Shown piece after piece: positions 28,069 through 36,360 of a DNA stretch of 64,000 nucleotides. The DNA is from an uncultured Sutterella sp. (GTDB lineage: Bacteria; Pseudomonadota; Gammaproteobacteria; Burkholderiales; Burkholderiaceae_F), in assembly GCA_905197905.1 (NCBI GenBank), contig CAJKAP010000010.1, forward strand, positions 40,014 through 104,013, written 5' to 3'. A model generated the notes under the pieces. That model searched no databases and was not told the DNA's origin. It was given only the letters and a program-made list of their open reading frames with translations. Each line of letters opens with the position of its first letter. Position 1 is the stretch's first letter. The position numbers and the translations under genes are program-made.

Positions 28069-28851
28069 ATGAAAACAATGAAATCTTTGTCGCTTGGTCT
28101 TCTTGCCCTTGCGATGTTGGGAGGCGCCTCAAGTGTAAGCGCCGCGACGCCCGAACCTTGGACGCCTCAGAGTCTCTCTGAAGCGCTCAAATCGCTGCCT
28201 GCTGGCGACGCCGCACGCGGAAAAGAAACGCTCGGTAAGCTCTCTTGTGGGGGTTGCCACGGCCCTCAGGGCTTGGCCCCGATGCCCGCTTTCCCGCATT
28301 TGGCGGGACAGCCTGCGGATGTGACGAAGAAGTCGATGCTCGACTATCAGACCAAGCGCCGCGCTAAAGGGATGCAAGCCATGATGATGGCAGCGGCCGC
28401 TGCCTCGGTGACGCCTGAGCAGATTGCGGATTTGGCCGCTTACTATGAGACGCTTCCGGGTGGTCCTGGTGTAGCACCCAAGGCGGACGCAAAACCTGCT
28501 GCTAAGGCTGAAGAGAAGAAGCCTGAAGCAAAGGATGAAAAAACCGTCGTAGCTTCGCTTCCTGCCCTTACCTTGGTTAAGAAAGGGGATCGCACACGTG
28601 GGATTACGCCTTGTGCTGCTTGTCACGGAGCGACCGCCGCAGGAAACCCGAACGGTCAGGTTCCAGTCCTTCATGGTCAGCAGTCGGCTTACCTAGCCGC
28701 AACGCTCAAGGCTTATCGTAGTGGCGAGCGTTCTTCTGACCTCTTAAAGGAAATGCGCGTTTTTGCGCAAGCCTTGACGGATGAAGAAATTGCCGATTTG
28801 GCGGCCTACTACGGCGCTCAGAAAGGGCGTGAAGGAAAAGTGGCGAAATAA
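28069..28851 (+). CDS. Periplasmic diheme cytochrome c (c4/c553-like)
   Basis: A 260-residue exported cytochrome. The Sec signal peptide ends near VSA (residue 25). Two class I cytochrome domains follow, with CGGCH at 60-64 and CAACH at 182-186. They are joined by a flexible Ala/Lys/Glu/Pro linker (about 140-170). Each domain has the typical C-terminal DLAAYY helix. GGGAG precedes the start. It is last in the three-gene membrane module and probably carries electrons from the membrane subunits to periplasmic acceptors. Confidence 0.88.
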   Translation: MKTMKSLSLGLLALAMLGGASSVSAATPEPWTPQSLSEALKSLPAGDAARGKETLGKLSCGGCHGPQGLAPMPAFPHLAGQPADVTKKSMLDYQTKRRAKGMQAMMMAAAAASVTPEQIADLAAYYETLPGGPGVAPKADAKPAAKAEEKKPEAKDEKTVVASLPALTLVKKGDRTRGITPCAACHGATAAGNPNGQVPVLHGQQSAYLAATLKAYRSGERSSDLLKEMRVFAQALTDEEIADLAAYYGAQKGREGKVAK

Positions 28852-28875
28852 TCGTCTGTGAGCAATACGCTCAAA

Positions 28876-28911
28876 TGCAAACGGGATGGCTCAACACCAT
28901 CCCGTTTTGCA
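28876..28911. terminator. Bidirectional terminator
   Basis: GCAAACGGGATGG pairs with CCATCCCGTTTTGC between the convergent cytochrome and EamA genes. Confidence 0.8.
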
Positions 28912-28925
28912 TAGCGAGAGAATTT

Positions 28926-29834
28926 TTACTGCGCCGCCGCTTTTTCAGCTTCTTTTTGTGCATTGGCAAGCGCTTTTTCTGTGCGCTTAGTGTGTACCGT
29001 AGCAAAGAGTCCAGCGATAACAATCATGGAGACCCCAGCGAGCGAGGTCCAGCTGATATGGTCCGCGAAGAGTGCAACGCCAATAATGAGCGAAAAGGGG
29101 ATAGCGGAGAAGCCTAAGAGGGAACTCAGTAGCAAATTCCCGTAGGCAAAGCTACGCGTATTGGCGACCTGGCCCAGCGTAGCAAAGACGCCCATTCCTA
29201 GAACACCCCAGAGTGCTTCGCCGTGCGGCATATGAAAGCCTCCGTCAAAGATGAAGACCCCAAAGAAAGCCAACACCGTGCTAAAGAGCGTGAAGTAAAA
29301 GACGATACGCCAAGAGGGCTCCTTGGTGTTGCCCATCTCTTTCATCTGCAAGTAGACAATCAAATCGATGAAGGCGGTAAAGAGCGTAATGAGGGCAGGG
29401 ATCAATTGCTCAGCGCTAATCGAAGGTTGCAAAATCACAGTGACGCCCAAGAACCCTGCTAGCGTAGGCACAATGAGTCCCCAGGGCGCAGTGGTATGTT
29501 GCTTGAAGGAGAGCACGATAAAGTAGCCCGCCATAAAGAGTGGCGTCGTGTAGACGAGCGTCATATTGGTCCCGAAGTCCATTTGCCCCAGCGTATAGAA
29601 CCACAAGCAAATTGCAGTGAAGCTACAGATCGTTCGGGAGAGATGAAGTTTCCAGACTTTGGTCGCAAATTGCTTATGGGTTTTGGCCATAAAGAGTGCC
29701 ATCATCCCTACGCCAAAGAGCGAGCGATAAAAGACGAGCTCGAAGGGTCCGAGCTGATCAGAGCAGAGCTTGACAAAAGCCGCCATGATCGAGAAAGAGG
29801 CTGCGGCGGCTAAAGACCAAAGGGACTGTTTCAT
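28926..29834 (-). CDS. EamA (DMT) family transporter
   Basis: A 302-residue inner-membrane protein with ten predicted helices in two EamA repeats (first from SLAAAASFSIMAAFVKL; second ending VSMIVIAGLFATVHTKRTEK). The start at 29834 gives an N-terminus inside the first helix as expected; the frame extends 48 codons upstream but crosses a strong hairpin. Families of this type export or import metabolites; the substrate cannot be told. Confidence 0.85.
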   Translation of the reverse strand: MKQSLWSLAAAASFSIMAAFVKLCSDQLGPFELVFYRSLFGVGMMALFMAKTHKQFATKVWKLHLSRTICSFTAICLWFYTLGQMDFGTNMTLVYTTPLFMAGYFIVLSFKQHTTAPWGLIVPTLAGFLGVTVILQPSISAEQLIPALITLFTAFIDLIVYLQMKEMGNTKEPSWRIVFYFTLFSTVLAFFGVFIFDGGFHMPHGEALWGVLGMGVFATLGQVANTRSFAYGNLLLSSLLGFSAIPFSLIIGVALFADHISWTSLAGVSMIVIAGLFATVHTKRTEKALANAQKEAEKAAAQ

Positions 29835-29851
29835 AAAAAAGCAAAATTTTA

Positions 29852-29873
29852 GCCAGAGAGCATCCTCTCTGGC
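29852..29873 (-). promoter_or_regulatory. 9-4-9 hairpin followed by T-rich run ahead of the EamA gene
   Basis: GCCAGAGAG-GATG-CTCTCTGGC on the minus strand is perfect, and TAAAATTTTGCTTTTTT follows, right up to the start codon. It could be a leader terminator (attenuator) or an upstream terminator with a downstream promoter. Confidence 0.45.
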
Positions 29874-29944
29874 AAAGGGGAAATCGAGAAAGGATAGTGT
29901 AGCGCAGAGAAATAGCCGTTTCCACTGAGTAAGAGCGACTTCAA

Positions 29945-29988
29945 AGGAAAGAGCCTTCGAGTAGTAGAGGCTACTCAAAGGCTCTAAG
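29945..29988 (-). terminator. Terminator after the M20 peptidase
   Basis: On the minus strand AGAGCCTT pairs with AAGGCTCT and an inner GAGTAG/CTACTC stem. TTTCCTTT follows. Confidence 0.65.
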
Positions 29989-30010
29989 AGAAAGGATTAG
30001 AGGAGGTGAA

Positions 30011-31312
30011 TTATTCGAGACCTGGCATCACATCAAGCGCGGGGAGCACAGGTTTGGTGCCTTCTGCACCGACTAAGGTGAGAGCCGTCAGAATGGCTAA
30101 CTGCGGTCCCAGATGAATATCCTTGAAGATAAAGTGCTCTTCTGGGGTATGGGCGCCGCGGCCAATCCCACCAGAAGAAATACAAGTCGCAGGAATCCCC
30201 ATCGAGGTGGGTTTATTGGCATCCGTTGACGAGCACACATAGGTTTTTAATTCAATGCCAAGGACTTTTTGTGCGGAGCGTGCACTCTGAAGCACTGGGC
30301 AGTCATCAGGACGAAGCCCCGCGGGACGGTCGCCAATCTGCTCGAACGTCACGTGTAGGCTCTTCTCAATATCGTTAATGCCCCAGCGAGCATGTTCTGC
30401 AGCGATGGCTTTTTCAAAGGTGCCTAAAATCGCCTTTTCGATGGCGAGTAGCTCGGGGTTATTGATACTGCGCATATCAATATCCACGGAGACGCGAGGC
30501 GCAATCGTGTTGACGCTCGTTCCCCCGCTGATCATTCCTACAGAAAATGTGGTACGAGGGTCGGAAGGCACTTGTAGGTCGGAAATTAAGGCAATTGCAC
30601 GACCCATCGCATGAATAGCCGAGGGGACTTTCCCAAAATCAGCCCAACTGTGGCCGCCAGGCCCCGTAATGGTGACACGCCAACGATGTGAGCCCGTTGC
30701 GCCACACAAAACACGAGTCACATCGCTCGAATCCAAAGCTAAGAAGCCATCAATATGGCGGCTTCCATCAAAGAGTGCCTTGGAGCCACGAATATCGCCG
30801 TTACCTTCTTCGCCTACGGTCCCTACAAAGAGGAGATCCCCTTCGGTTTCAATGTTGTGGCGATTGAGCGAGCGCAGAATCTGCATCATGGAGCGCAAGT
30901 TCGAGGCGTTGTCGCCTAAGCCTGGACCATAGTAAACGCCATCCTTTTCGTGCACGGTCACGTCCGTCCCTTCGGGGAACACCGTATCCATATGCGCACC
31001 CATCGCGAGCACGGGGGCCTTTTGTCCTGCTTTACTTAAGCGCCCTGGGCGACGTCCTACAACGTTTCCAATCGGGTCAATCACCACATCGGTGAGACCA
31101 TAAACGCGCATCAAGCGGGCAATTTCTTCTGCACGCACGCTCTCTTTAAAGGTTGGAGAAGGGATTTCGGAAATTCGGATTTGTTCGGCTTTGGCGAATT
31201 CCACTTCTTCGAGGCACTGCTCGAGCGCGGCTTTGACTTTTGGGTTGGCTACAAGTCCTGTGGTGGTCGCCAGAACGTCTGCATTTAAAGGAAGGGTTTT
31301 CAGATCAATCAC
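30011..31312 (-). CDS. M20-family zinc metallopeptidase/amidohydrolase
   Basis: A 433-residue M20 family enzyme. Metal and catalytic motifs are visible: GAHMDTVFP (His ligand and catalytic Asp), GLGDNASN (bridging Asp), GEEGNGD (catalytic Glu pair) and GAHTPEEHF (C-terminal His ligand). The lid domain starts with GPGGHSWADFG. The start is GTG at 31312 with GAGGAG 9 nt upstream. It is divergent from iadA, an isoaspartyl dipeptidase, which suggests a role in peptide or acyl-amino-acid breakdown. Exact substrate unknown; PepT-like and carboxypeptidase-like members share these motifs. Confidence 0.87.
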   Translation of the reverse strand: MIDLKTLPLNADVLATTTGLVANPKVKAALEQCLEEVEFAKAEQIRISEIPSPTFKESVRAEEIARLMRVYGLTDVVIDPIGNVVGRRPGRLSKAGQKAPVLAMGAHMDTVFPEGTDVTVHEKDGVYYGPGLGDNASNLRSMMQILRSLNRHNIETEGDLLFVGTVGEEGNGDIRGSKALFDGSRHIDGFLALDSSDVTRVLCGATGSHRWRVTITGPGGHSWADFGKVPSAIHAMGRAIALISDLQVPSDPRTTFSVGMISGGTSVNTIAPRVSVDIDMRSINNPELLAIEKAILGTFEKAIAAEHARWGINDIEKSLHVTFEQIGDRPAGLRPDDCPVLQSARSAQKVLGIELKTYVCSSTDANKPTSMGIPATCISSGGIGRGAHTPEEHFIFKDIHLGPQLAILTALTLVGAEGTKPVLPALDVMPGLE

Positions 31313-31522
31313 TCTTAATTACTCCTCGAAAAAGTGTTTGAAGTGAGCGAGCGCACCGCTAAAGAAAAAAGGGAAAGCGAGAGCGCACCGCATTACATCG
31401 ATTCTATCGAGAAGACTCCCAGAAAGGAAGGTGGGAAATTCCTGAGAGAAGAACACGTTTTCCGTATGTTGGGAACTTCCCTTAGAGGCAGTAGAGTGAC
31501 GGGGACAGAAGGAGTACACTAA

Positions 31523-31540
31523 ATGCGTGACGATTTTTGA
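31523..31540 (+). CDS. Candidate five-residue leader peptide (MRDDF) before iadA
   Basis: AAGGAG sits 8 nt before ATG CGT GAC GAT TTT TGA, and the stop is followed 1 nt later by a terminator hairpin and T tract. The peptide has two consecutive Asp codons; the downstream enzyme releases aspartate. The arrangement suits translation-coupled attenuation, but the ORF is short and could be chance. Confidence 0.4.
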   Translation: MRDDF

Positions 31541-31541
31541 G

Positions 31542-31572
31542 AAATGCCTGTCTTTGGCATTTTTTTCCTTTT
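31542..31572 (+). terminator. Terminator hairpin in the iadA leader (possible attenuator)
   Basis: AAATGCC-TGTCTTT-GGCATTT followed by TTTTCCTTTTT, 22 bp before the iadA start. GCATTT can also pair with an earlier AAATGC (31521-31526) that overlaps the leader-peptide start. Confidence 0.65.
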
Positions 31573-31593
31573 TCCAAAACGAAGGAGACCCCT

Positions 31594-32742
31594 ATGTCGG
31601 CCCTATTATTGAAGAACGCGCATGTCTATGCCCCAGAAGATTTGGGGGTGCGCGATGTATTGCTCGTCAACGATCGTATCGTGGCGGTGGATAAAGATAT
31701 TGTGGCCGTGTTGCCCGATTTGGAAGTGATTGATCTCACGGGTAAGATCTTAACGCCTGGGTTCTTTGACCAGCATATTCACGTCACCGGCGGTGGCGGC
31801 GAGGCGGGTCCTGTTTCTCGTCCGCCAGAATTGATGCTCTCTGAGTTGATCAAGGTAGGGACCACCTGTGTGGTGGGCGTCTTGGGCACAGACTTTGTGT
31901 CTCGTTCCGTGGAAAATTTGCTCGCTAAGATTCGTGGCTTAAAGGAAGAAGGCGTTTCCGCTTGGATGTACACCTCTAACTATCGCTATCCGCCTACGAC
32001 TCTGACGGGGGCTGTTTCTCGCGATATGTATTTTGTGCCTGAAATTTTGGGTTGCAAGATTGCCTTGGGCGACCATCGCTCTTCTTTCCCTGATCTGCAG
32101 AGCGTCTTGAGCCTTTTGGCAGAAGTGCGTGTTGGTGGCATGATTTCTGGCAAACTTGGTGTGCTTCATGTGCACTCTGGTGACTTGCCTGGTGCCTTCG
32201 ATATGTACGACGAAATTGTGAAGCGCGGTATGCCGATTCGCCATATTCGTCCGACCCACTGCTCGCGTATTGAGCACGTCTTTAATTCCTCTGTGGAATT
32301 TGCCTTGAAGGGCGGTTATGTCGACTACACCTCGGGTGGTGGCACGTGCTTTGGCCCGTGTGCTGCCTCGGTGAAAAAGGCGCTCGATGCGGGGGTGGAT
32401 CCTGCTCACATCACGATGTCGACCGACGGTCACGGCTCGATGCCACGCTTTAACGATAAGGGCGAAATGATCGGTATGGGTGTTTGTGGCGTGGAAGGTA
32501 ACTACGTCGAAATGGTGCGCTTGGTCAAAGAATATGGCGTTGACCTTTCAACCGCCTTGCGTCCTATTACGAGTAGCGTTGCGGACGCTTTAGTCCTCCC
32601 TGACTACGGTCACGTGAAGGTGGGCGGCGTTGCTAACGTTTGTATCCTCAATCAAGATCTTGAACTTGAAACGGTGGTGAGCCGTGGCAAGATCATGATG
32701 CGTGACAAAGAGCTCTTAGTTAAGGGCACTTTTGAAGAGTAA
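31594..32742 (+). CDS. iadA: Isoaspartyl (beta-aspartyl) dipeptidase
   Basis: A 382-residue amidohydrolase-superfamily enzyme that splits beta-aspartyl dipeptides arising from protein damage or diet, releasing aspartate. Motifs: FFDQHIHVTGGGGE (metal HxH), YTSNYRYPP, VLHVHSGDLPG and IRPTHCSR (His ligands), and MSTDGHGSMP (catalytic Asp). Length is close to E. coli IadA (390). The start at 31594 has AAGGAG upstream; a 19-codon extension would run through the leader terminator. It is divergent from an M20 peptidase. Confidence 0.92.
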   Translation: MSALLLKNAHVYAPEDLGVRDVLLVNDRIVAVDKDIVAVLPDLEVIDLTGKILTPGFFDQHIHVTGGGGEAGPVSRPPELMLSELIKVGTTCVVGVLGTDFVSRSVENLLAKIRGLKEEGVSAWMYTSNYRYPPTTLTGAVSRDMYFVPEILGCKIALGDHRSSFPDLQSVLSLLAEVRVGGMISGKLGVLHVHSGDLPGAFDMYDEIVKRGMPIRHIRPTHCSRIEHVFNSSVEFALKGGYVDYTSGGGTCFGPCAASVKKALDAGVDPAHITMSTDGHGSMPRFNDKGEMIGMGVCGVEGNYVEMVRLVKEYGVDLSTALRPITSSVADALVLPDYGHVKVGGVANVCILNQDLELETVVSRGKIMMRDKELLVKGTFEE

Positions 32743-32826
32743 AAAAGAAACGAGAAGAAGTAATTAAGCTTCTTCTCGTTCCTAAGAGAGACTCTATGTT
32801 TAGGCTTCCATTGATGGAGGCCTAAA
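32741..32826. terminator. Two hairpins between convergent iadA and tetraheme genes
   Basis: AACGAGAAGAAG/CTTCTTCTCGTT (32749-32780) is followed on the minus strand by TCTTTTTT. TTTAGGC...GCCTAAA (32799-32826) is followed on the plus strand by TTTT. Together they act for both directions. Confidence 0.7.
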
Positions 32827-32828
32827 TT

Positions 32829-33188
32829 TTAGGGTACCTTGTACGTATAGTTATGGCATTGTCCACAGTAATTCACACTGGTAGTGTGACCTTTATGGCA
32901 TTCTGTACAAGGTAGCAATCCATCATGTTGGGCATGAGGATTAACCTCGTAACGCCCATCCGTTTTTTTGACCATATCAGGGTAGTCGCCGTGGCAACTA
33001 ACACAGATTTGATTATCGCCAACCATTTTGAGAGATTGGTTGTCTGCATGACAGTCTGCGCACTTCATTCCCCGGGCTACATGTCGATCAGCTAGGAAAT
33101 GAGAGGGCTCTGCAGCAAAACTTGGTGAGCTCAATAACGTTATCGCACCTATGGTGAACAACAGAGATAAAGAGAGAGGGGCTCTCAT
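32829..33188 (-). CDS. Small periplasmic tetraheme cytochrome c
   Basis: A 119-residue exported cytochrome. The Sec signal ends SFA near residue 25. Four CXXCH sites lie at 43-47 (CADCH), 62-66 (CVSCH), 94-98 (CTECH) and 108-112 (CGQCH). This size and spacing match the haem domain of flavocytochrome c fumarate reductases and the small tetraheme cytochrome family. It follows the flavoprotein at 33286 on the same strand, so the two appear to be a flavocytochrome split into two genes. The start at 33188 has AAGGA upstream. Confidence 0.9.
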   Translation of the reverse strand: MRAPLSLSLLFTIGAITLLSSPSFAAEPSHFLADRHVARGMKCADCHADNQSLKMVGDNQICVSCHGDYPDMVKKTDGRYEVNPHAQHDGLLPCTECHKGHTTSVNYCGQCHNYTYKVP

Positions 33189-33237
33189 AGGAATGTCCTT
33201 GTCTGGTAGGGGTCGAAAGAATAAACCGTCATCAAGT

Positions 33238-33271
33238 GGGTAGGAAAAGAACTTTTGCCCCATTCCTACCC
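33238..33271 (-). promoter_or_regulatory. Intercistronic hairpin between flavoprotein and tetraheme genes
   Basis: GGGTAGGA and TCCTACCC are perfect arms in the 97-bp gap. It has no following T tract, so it may set the relative amounts of the two products by RNA processing or stability. Confidence 0.4.
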
Positions 33272-33285
33272 ATGCATCAAGAAGA

Positions 33286-35004
33286 TTAGAGCTTCGTATT
33301 GGGTAACCCCGCCACTAACTTACCGCAATGGCGACCATACACCAAGCATTCGGTTAGGTTACCGCCACCCTGATAAACAAACTTTAGAGCAGAGGCAATT
33401 TCACCCACGCAGTAGAGATGAGGAATAGGTTCGCCTTCCCAGGTAAGAACTTGACGGTCTGCGTTGGCGAGTAAGCCACCCTTAGTATTAGGACCACCAG
33501 CAACCAAAGGCATCGCATAGAATGGTCCCTTTTCAACCTTACCCAAGGTTGCGGCGCGGCGTCCGAAATCGGCGTCCTTCTTTTCGTCGCAGAACTGATT
33601 GAAACGTTTCACGGTTTCAACCAAGTTGGCGGGTACCATACGAGATTTATTTTCTGGGTGGTTGCGAATTTTTTCGGCCAACTCTTCAATTGTGTCGGCT
33701 TTCAAGATTAAGCCACTTTCAATGGCCTTGAGATTGTCTTTATCCCAATCCACAAGCCCGTAGCCAACAACCGAAATACCCAGTCCAACCAAAGGCTTGC
33801 TTGCACGCAAGGTTTCGTCAAAAATCATCCACGAAGGAGTACGAGGATAGGAAAGTGACGTGATGTCAAATTGGACTGCAGCCTTATAGAAGAAATAGCG
33901 ACTTGGATTGTCAGTGACTTTAGTTTCCGCTTCATAGCGTTTACCAAAGTTGTCAACCACAAAGGAGTTTGGAGAACCAACAGACGGGGTAATCGACCCT
34001 AAACGCAGACCGTTAAAGGTCACCTGGGTCGGCACAATCACACGAGCGGCAGATTTACCGACTTTTTGCAAGCCTGCTCCAACGGCCATACCCATGGCAA
34101 TACCGTCACCAGTGTTAGAGGTTGTGCCATAGAATGCCCAGCCATTCTTACCAGGACCTTCCAAGAAAGCAGAACGCATTGCAGGGCTATATTCATAACC
34201 CCCAGTGCAGAGCACTACCGCTTTGCGAGCACGTACAAAGAGTTTCTTACCTTTATGTTGTGCAACAGCACCAACAATTTCACCTTTGGCATTCTTGAGA
34301 AGTTCGTTAGCAGGAGCTTCCCAGACGACTCGAATCTTGTCGCCTTGCTTTTTCACACCTTCAGCCAAGCAGAGCCAGAAAGCTTCACCAGAGCTAGTTT
34401 CAGCCTTTGGTTGCTTGTAGGAGACTTGATTGAAGTTTTTCATGCGTTTCGTATACGTAGCACGGTAGGCGTTGTAGCGAGAGTCCTTTGCACCAGGAAA
34501 GTCGGGGAAGGAGGCTTTATCAAAACCAGGTTGACTACCACCGATAAATTCAGGGTCGAGGCTCTGCATGAATTCCAAGTTACTGGGGCTCAAATCAGCC
34601 CAAAGTTGCGCGAGACCATCAGAGTATTCTGGAATTTCACCTTCTTCTTTCCAAGGAATATTTTCCCCAGAGAACATGGCTTTTGCATAAGCCTTAAGAG
34701 CTTTAGGATCTCCATCTTTGAACGGGCAGTGGAAAATACCACCAGACATACGCGTGTTAGAAATATGGGCGTCTTCAGGATTTTTTTCAAGAACGACAAC
34801 ACTAGCACCATTTTGTGCAGCAACGATTGCTGTGGTTGCACCTGCGCCGCCAAAACCCAATACAACGACGTCTGCTTCAAGATCCCACTTCTTGGGGAGG
34901 CTACTGTTGGCTTGTGCGGCAGAGGCAGAGAAGGCAGCTGGGAGAGTGAGACCCGCAACAGCGCCTGTCAAAGAAGTTTTTAAAAAATCACGACGATTGG
35001 TCAT
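33286..35004 (-). CDS. Tat-exported FAD reductase subunit of a split flavocytochrome
   Basis: A 572-residue flavoprotein. The Tat signal is MTNRRDFLKTSLTGAVAGL. FAD motif GFGGAG is at 50-55. The active-site region reads PLVAGGPNTKGGLL and GEIASALKFVYQGGGNLTECLVYG. The fumarate-type RLGGN Arg and HTMGG His are absent, so the substrate is probably not fumarate. There is no FMN-bind domain. AGGAG precedes the start. The tetraheme cytochrome downstream is the likely electron donor. A perfect dyad (35043-35069) lies in its promoter region, but no regulator gene is adjacent. Confidence 0.85.
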   Translation of the reverse strand: MTNRRDFLKTSLTGAVAGLTLPAAFSASAAQANSSLPKKWDLEADVVVLGFGGAGATTAIVAAQNGASVVVLEKNPEDAHISNTRMSGGIFHCPFKDGDPKALKAYAKAMFSGENIPWKEEGEIPEYSDGLAQLWADLSPSNLEFMQSLDPEFIGGSQPGFDKASFPDFPGAKDSRYNAYRATYTKRMKNFNQVSYKQPKAETSSGEAFWLCLAEGVKKQGDKIRVVWEAPANELLKNAKGEIVGAVAQHKGKKLFVRARKAVVLCTGGYEYSPAMRSAFLEGPGKNGWAFYGTTSNTGDGIAMGMAVGAGLQKVGKSAARVIVPTQVTFNGLRLGSITPSVGSPNSFVVDNFGKRYEAETKVTDNPSRYFFYKAAVQFDITSLSYPRTPSWMIFDETLRASKPLVGLGISVVGYGLVDWDKDNLKAIESGLILKADTIEELAEKIRNHPENKSRMVPANLVETVKRFNQFCDEKKDADFGRRAATLGKVEKGPFYAMPLVAGGPNTKGGLLANADRQVLTWEGEPIPHLYCVGEIASALKFVYQGGGNLTECLVYGRHCGKLVAGLPNTKL

Positions 35005-35042
35005 GGTTGTGTTCTCCTAAGTGGATAGAGCGTATGTGCAGA

Positions 35043-35069
35043 GAGATAAAGTCAACGAAGCTTTATCTC
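35043..35069. promoter_or_regulatory. Perfect 9-9-9 dyad upstream of the split flavocytochrome operon
   Basis: GAGATAAAG and CTTTATCTC flank TCAACGAAG, 39 bp upstream of the flavoprotein start. On the minus strand it contains TTGACT, a possible -35. Binder unknown. Confidence 0.45.
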
Positions 35070-35167
35070 CACAAGCAAAACTGAAGTGTGTGGCTTGGTA
35101 TAAGCAACGCATCACACAACAGGGACACTTTGATGATAGGAAAACACATATAGGGGGACAAGATCAA

Positions 35168-35213
35168 AAAAGCACTTGCCAAACAACACAAATTGTGTTA
35201 GCAAGTGCTTTTC
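35168..35213 (-). terminator. Terminator after the 35236 lipoprotein
   Basis: On the minus strand AAAAGCACTTGC pairs with GCAAGTGCTTTT around an inner AACACAA/TTGTGTT stem, followed by T residues. Confidence 0.8.
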
Positions 35214-35235
35214 TCAAGAAGGTTTATTTTTAAGG

Positions 35236-35943
35236 TTACAAGGTTGTTTCTTTGGGCTTTTCAGGCGCTGCCTCTTTCCATGCCTCCGTTAAACGTGTCT
35301 CAAAACGTTTGCCAAGCGCATCAGGCTGAAAGATGGTTTCATCGTGATAAAGTGCGGCAAGCGTCCCATCGATATAAAGTGGCATGACTGCTTTACGATC
35401 TTTCCACGCAAGATCGAGGCGCGCTTCTTTAATGTCGAACTTCGAGCGGTTAGTGCGATCAATCGCAAAGTCGATTTCAACGGTGGCGTCCTGCACTTTA
35501 TAGGGATAAATCGTTGAGTGAATCGTTTCGCGAATCGCTTCTGGCGCGTCTACTTTGTCGAGCATCGTTTCAAGCAACACTTCCGCTTCGTCTAAATCTT
35601 CCTGCGTTTCAGGCATCGGAAGTGAGAGTCCACGAAAAAGCGTGGCAAGCCCTTCAGAAGTCATTGCGACAATACTTTCCGCGTAACGTTTTCTGAAAAC
35701 CGCAGGGGCATCGCCCAACTGGCAAGAGAAGGTGACAATGGTGGCTCCCTTTTCAGAAGTCGACTCTTTCCACTGCGCCGTTTTATCCACGCAGTTCTGA
35801 TAGTGATTAAGTGCGCCTCCCAAGGTGACAGATTTATCAATTGAGAGCACGCCCTTGGTGACCACATCAATGGGCTTAGGATCGCCACAGCCTGTGAGAA
35901 CAGTGGCGAGAGCAGTAGCGCAAAGTAGAGCGGTAAAACGCAT
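35236..35943 (-). CDS. Lipoprotein, unknown function
   Basis: A 235-residue predicted lipoprotein. The start at 35943 gives MRFTALLCATALATVLTGCG with lipobox LTGC (Cys19). Two further Cys residues (YQNCVDK and FSCQLG) may form a disulfide. It starts 5 bp after the stop of the small membrane protein at 35949, so they share a transcript. Family not recognised. Confidence 0.72.
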   Translation of the reverse strand: MRFTALLCATALATVLTGCGDPKPIDVVTKGVLSIDKSVTLGGALNHYQNCVDKTAQWKESTSEKGATIVTFSCQLGDAPAVFRKRYAESIVAMTSEGLATLFRGLSLPMPETQEDLDEAEVLLETMLDKVDAPEAIRETIHSTIYPYKVQDATVEIDFAIDRTNRSKFDIKEARLDLAWKDRKAVMPLYIDGTLAALYHDETIFQPDALGKRFETRLTEAWKEAAPEKPKETTL

Positions 35944-35948
35944 AAAAC

Positions 35949-36167
35949 CTAAAATCCTTTCACGATCAAGATCGTCATAAAAACAGAGCATCCGAGTGCG
36001 ATGGCAGCAAAGAGCAGGGCTGATTTGATTGGCCAGTGATGGACTCTTCGCAAAAACGCATAAAGGAGTCCTGCCACCAAGACGCTTCCAGGCGGGAAGA
36101 GCTTCATCACCGCAAGAAATAATCCGATGAAAAGGAGAATTTCCAAGACTAAACGAACGAATTTCAT
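35949..36167 (-). CDS. Small membrane protein, unknown function
   Basis: A 72-residue protein with two clear transmembrane segments (about 5-25 and 48-70) joined by a basic loop (FLRRVHHWPIKS). It is directly upstream of the 35236 lipoprotein and probably co-transcribed. The ribosome site is weak. Family not recognised. Confidence 0.6.
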   Translation of the reverse strand: MKFVRLVLEILLFIGLFLAVMKLFPPGSVLVAGLLYAFLRRVHHWPIKSALLFAAIALGCSVFMTILIVKGF

Positions 36168-36324
36168 AAAGGCGGAAAATTCAAAATAAAGTGGCAGTAC
36201 ATTCGGACAAAAGAAAGTGCATTCAGTCTACGCAGAAAAAGCGTTTTCTGAGCGCCAGAGTGTGTAACTGAGTTTAGCAAAAGCTTCTTAAAATCGTTTA
36301 AAAGTCGATAAAATATGCGCTAAC

Positions 36325-36340
36325 AGACGCTATTGCGTCT
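36325..36340 (+). promoter_or_regulatory. Leader hairpin before the iron alcohol dehydrogenase
   Basis: AGACGC-TATT-GCGTCT followed by TCATTTTT, ending 20 bp before the start codon and just before AGGAG. It could be a weak attenuator or mRNA stabiliser. Confidence 0.35.
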
Positions 36341-36360
36341 TCATTTTTAGGAGATATTAG

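Noticed and set aside
31334..31522. 62-codon frame between the M20 peptidase and iadA
   Set aside because: No ribosome site and low-complexity Glu/Arg/Ser composition; it overlaps the divergent promoter and leader region.
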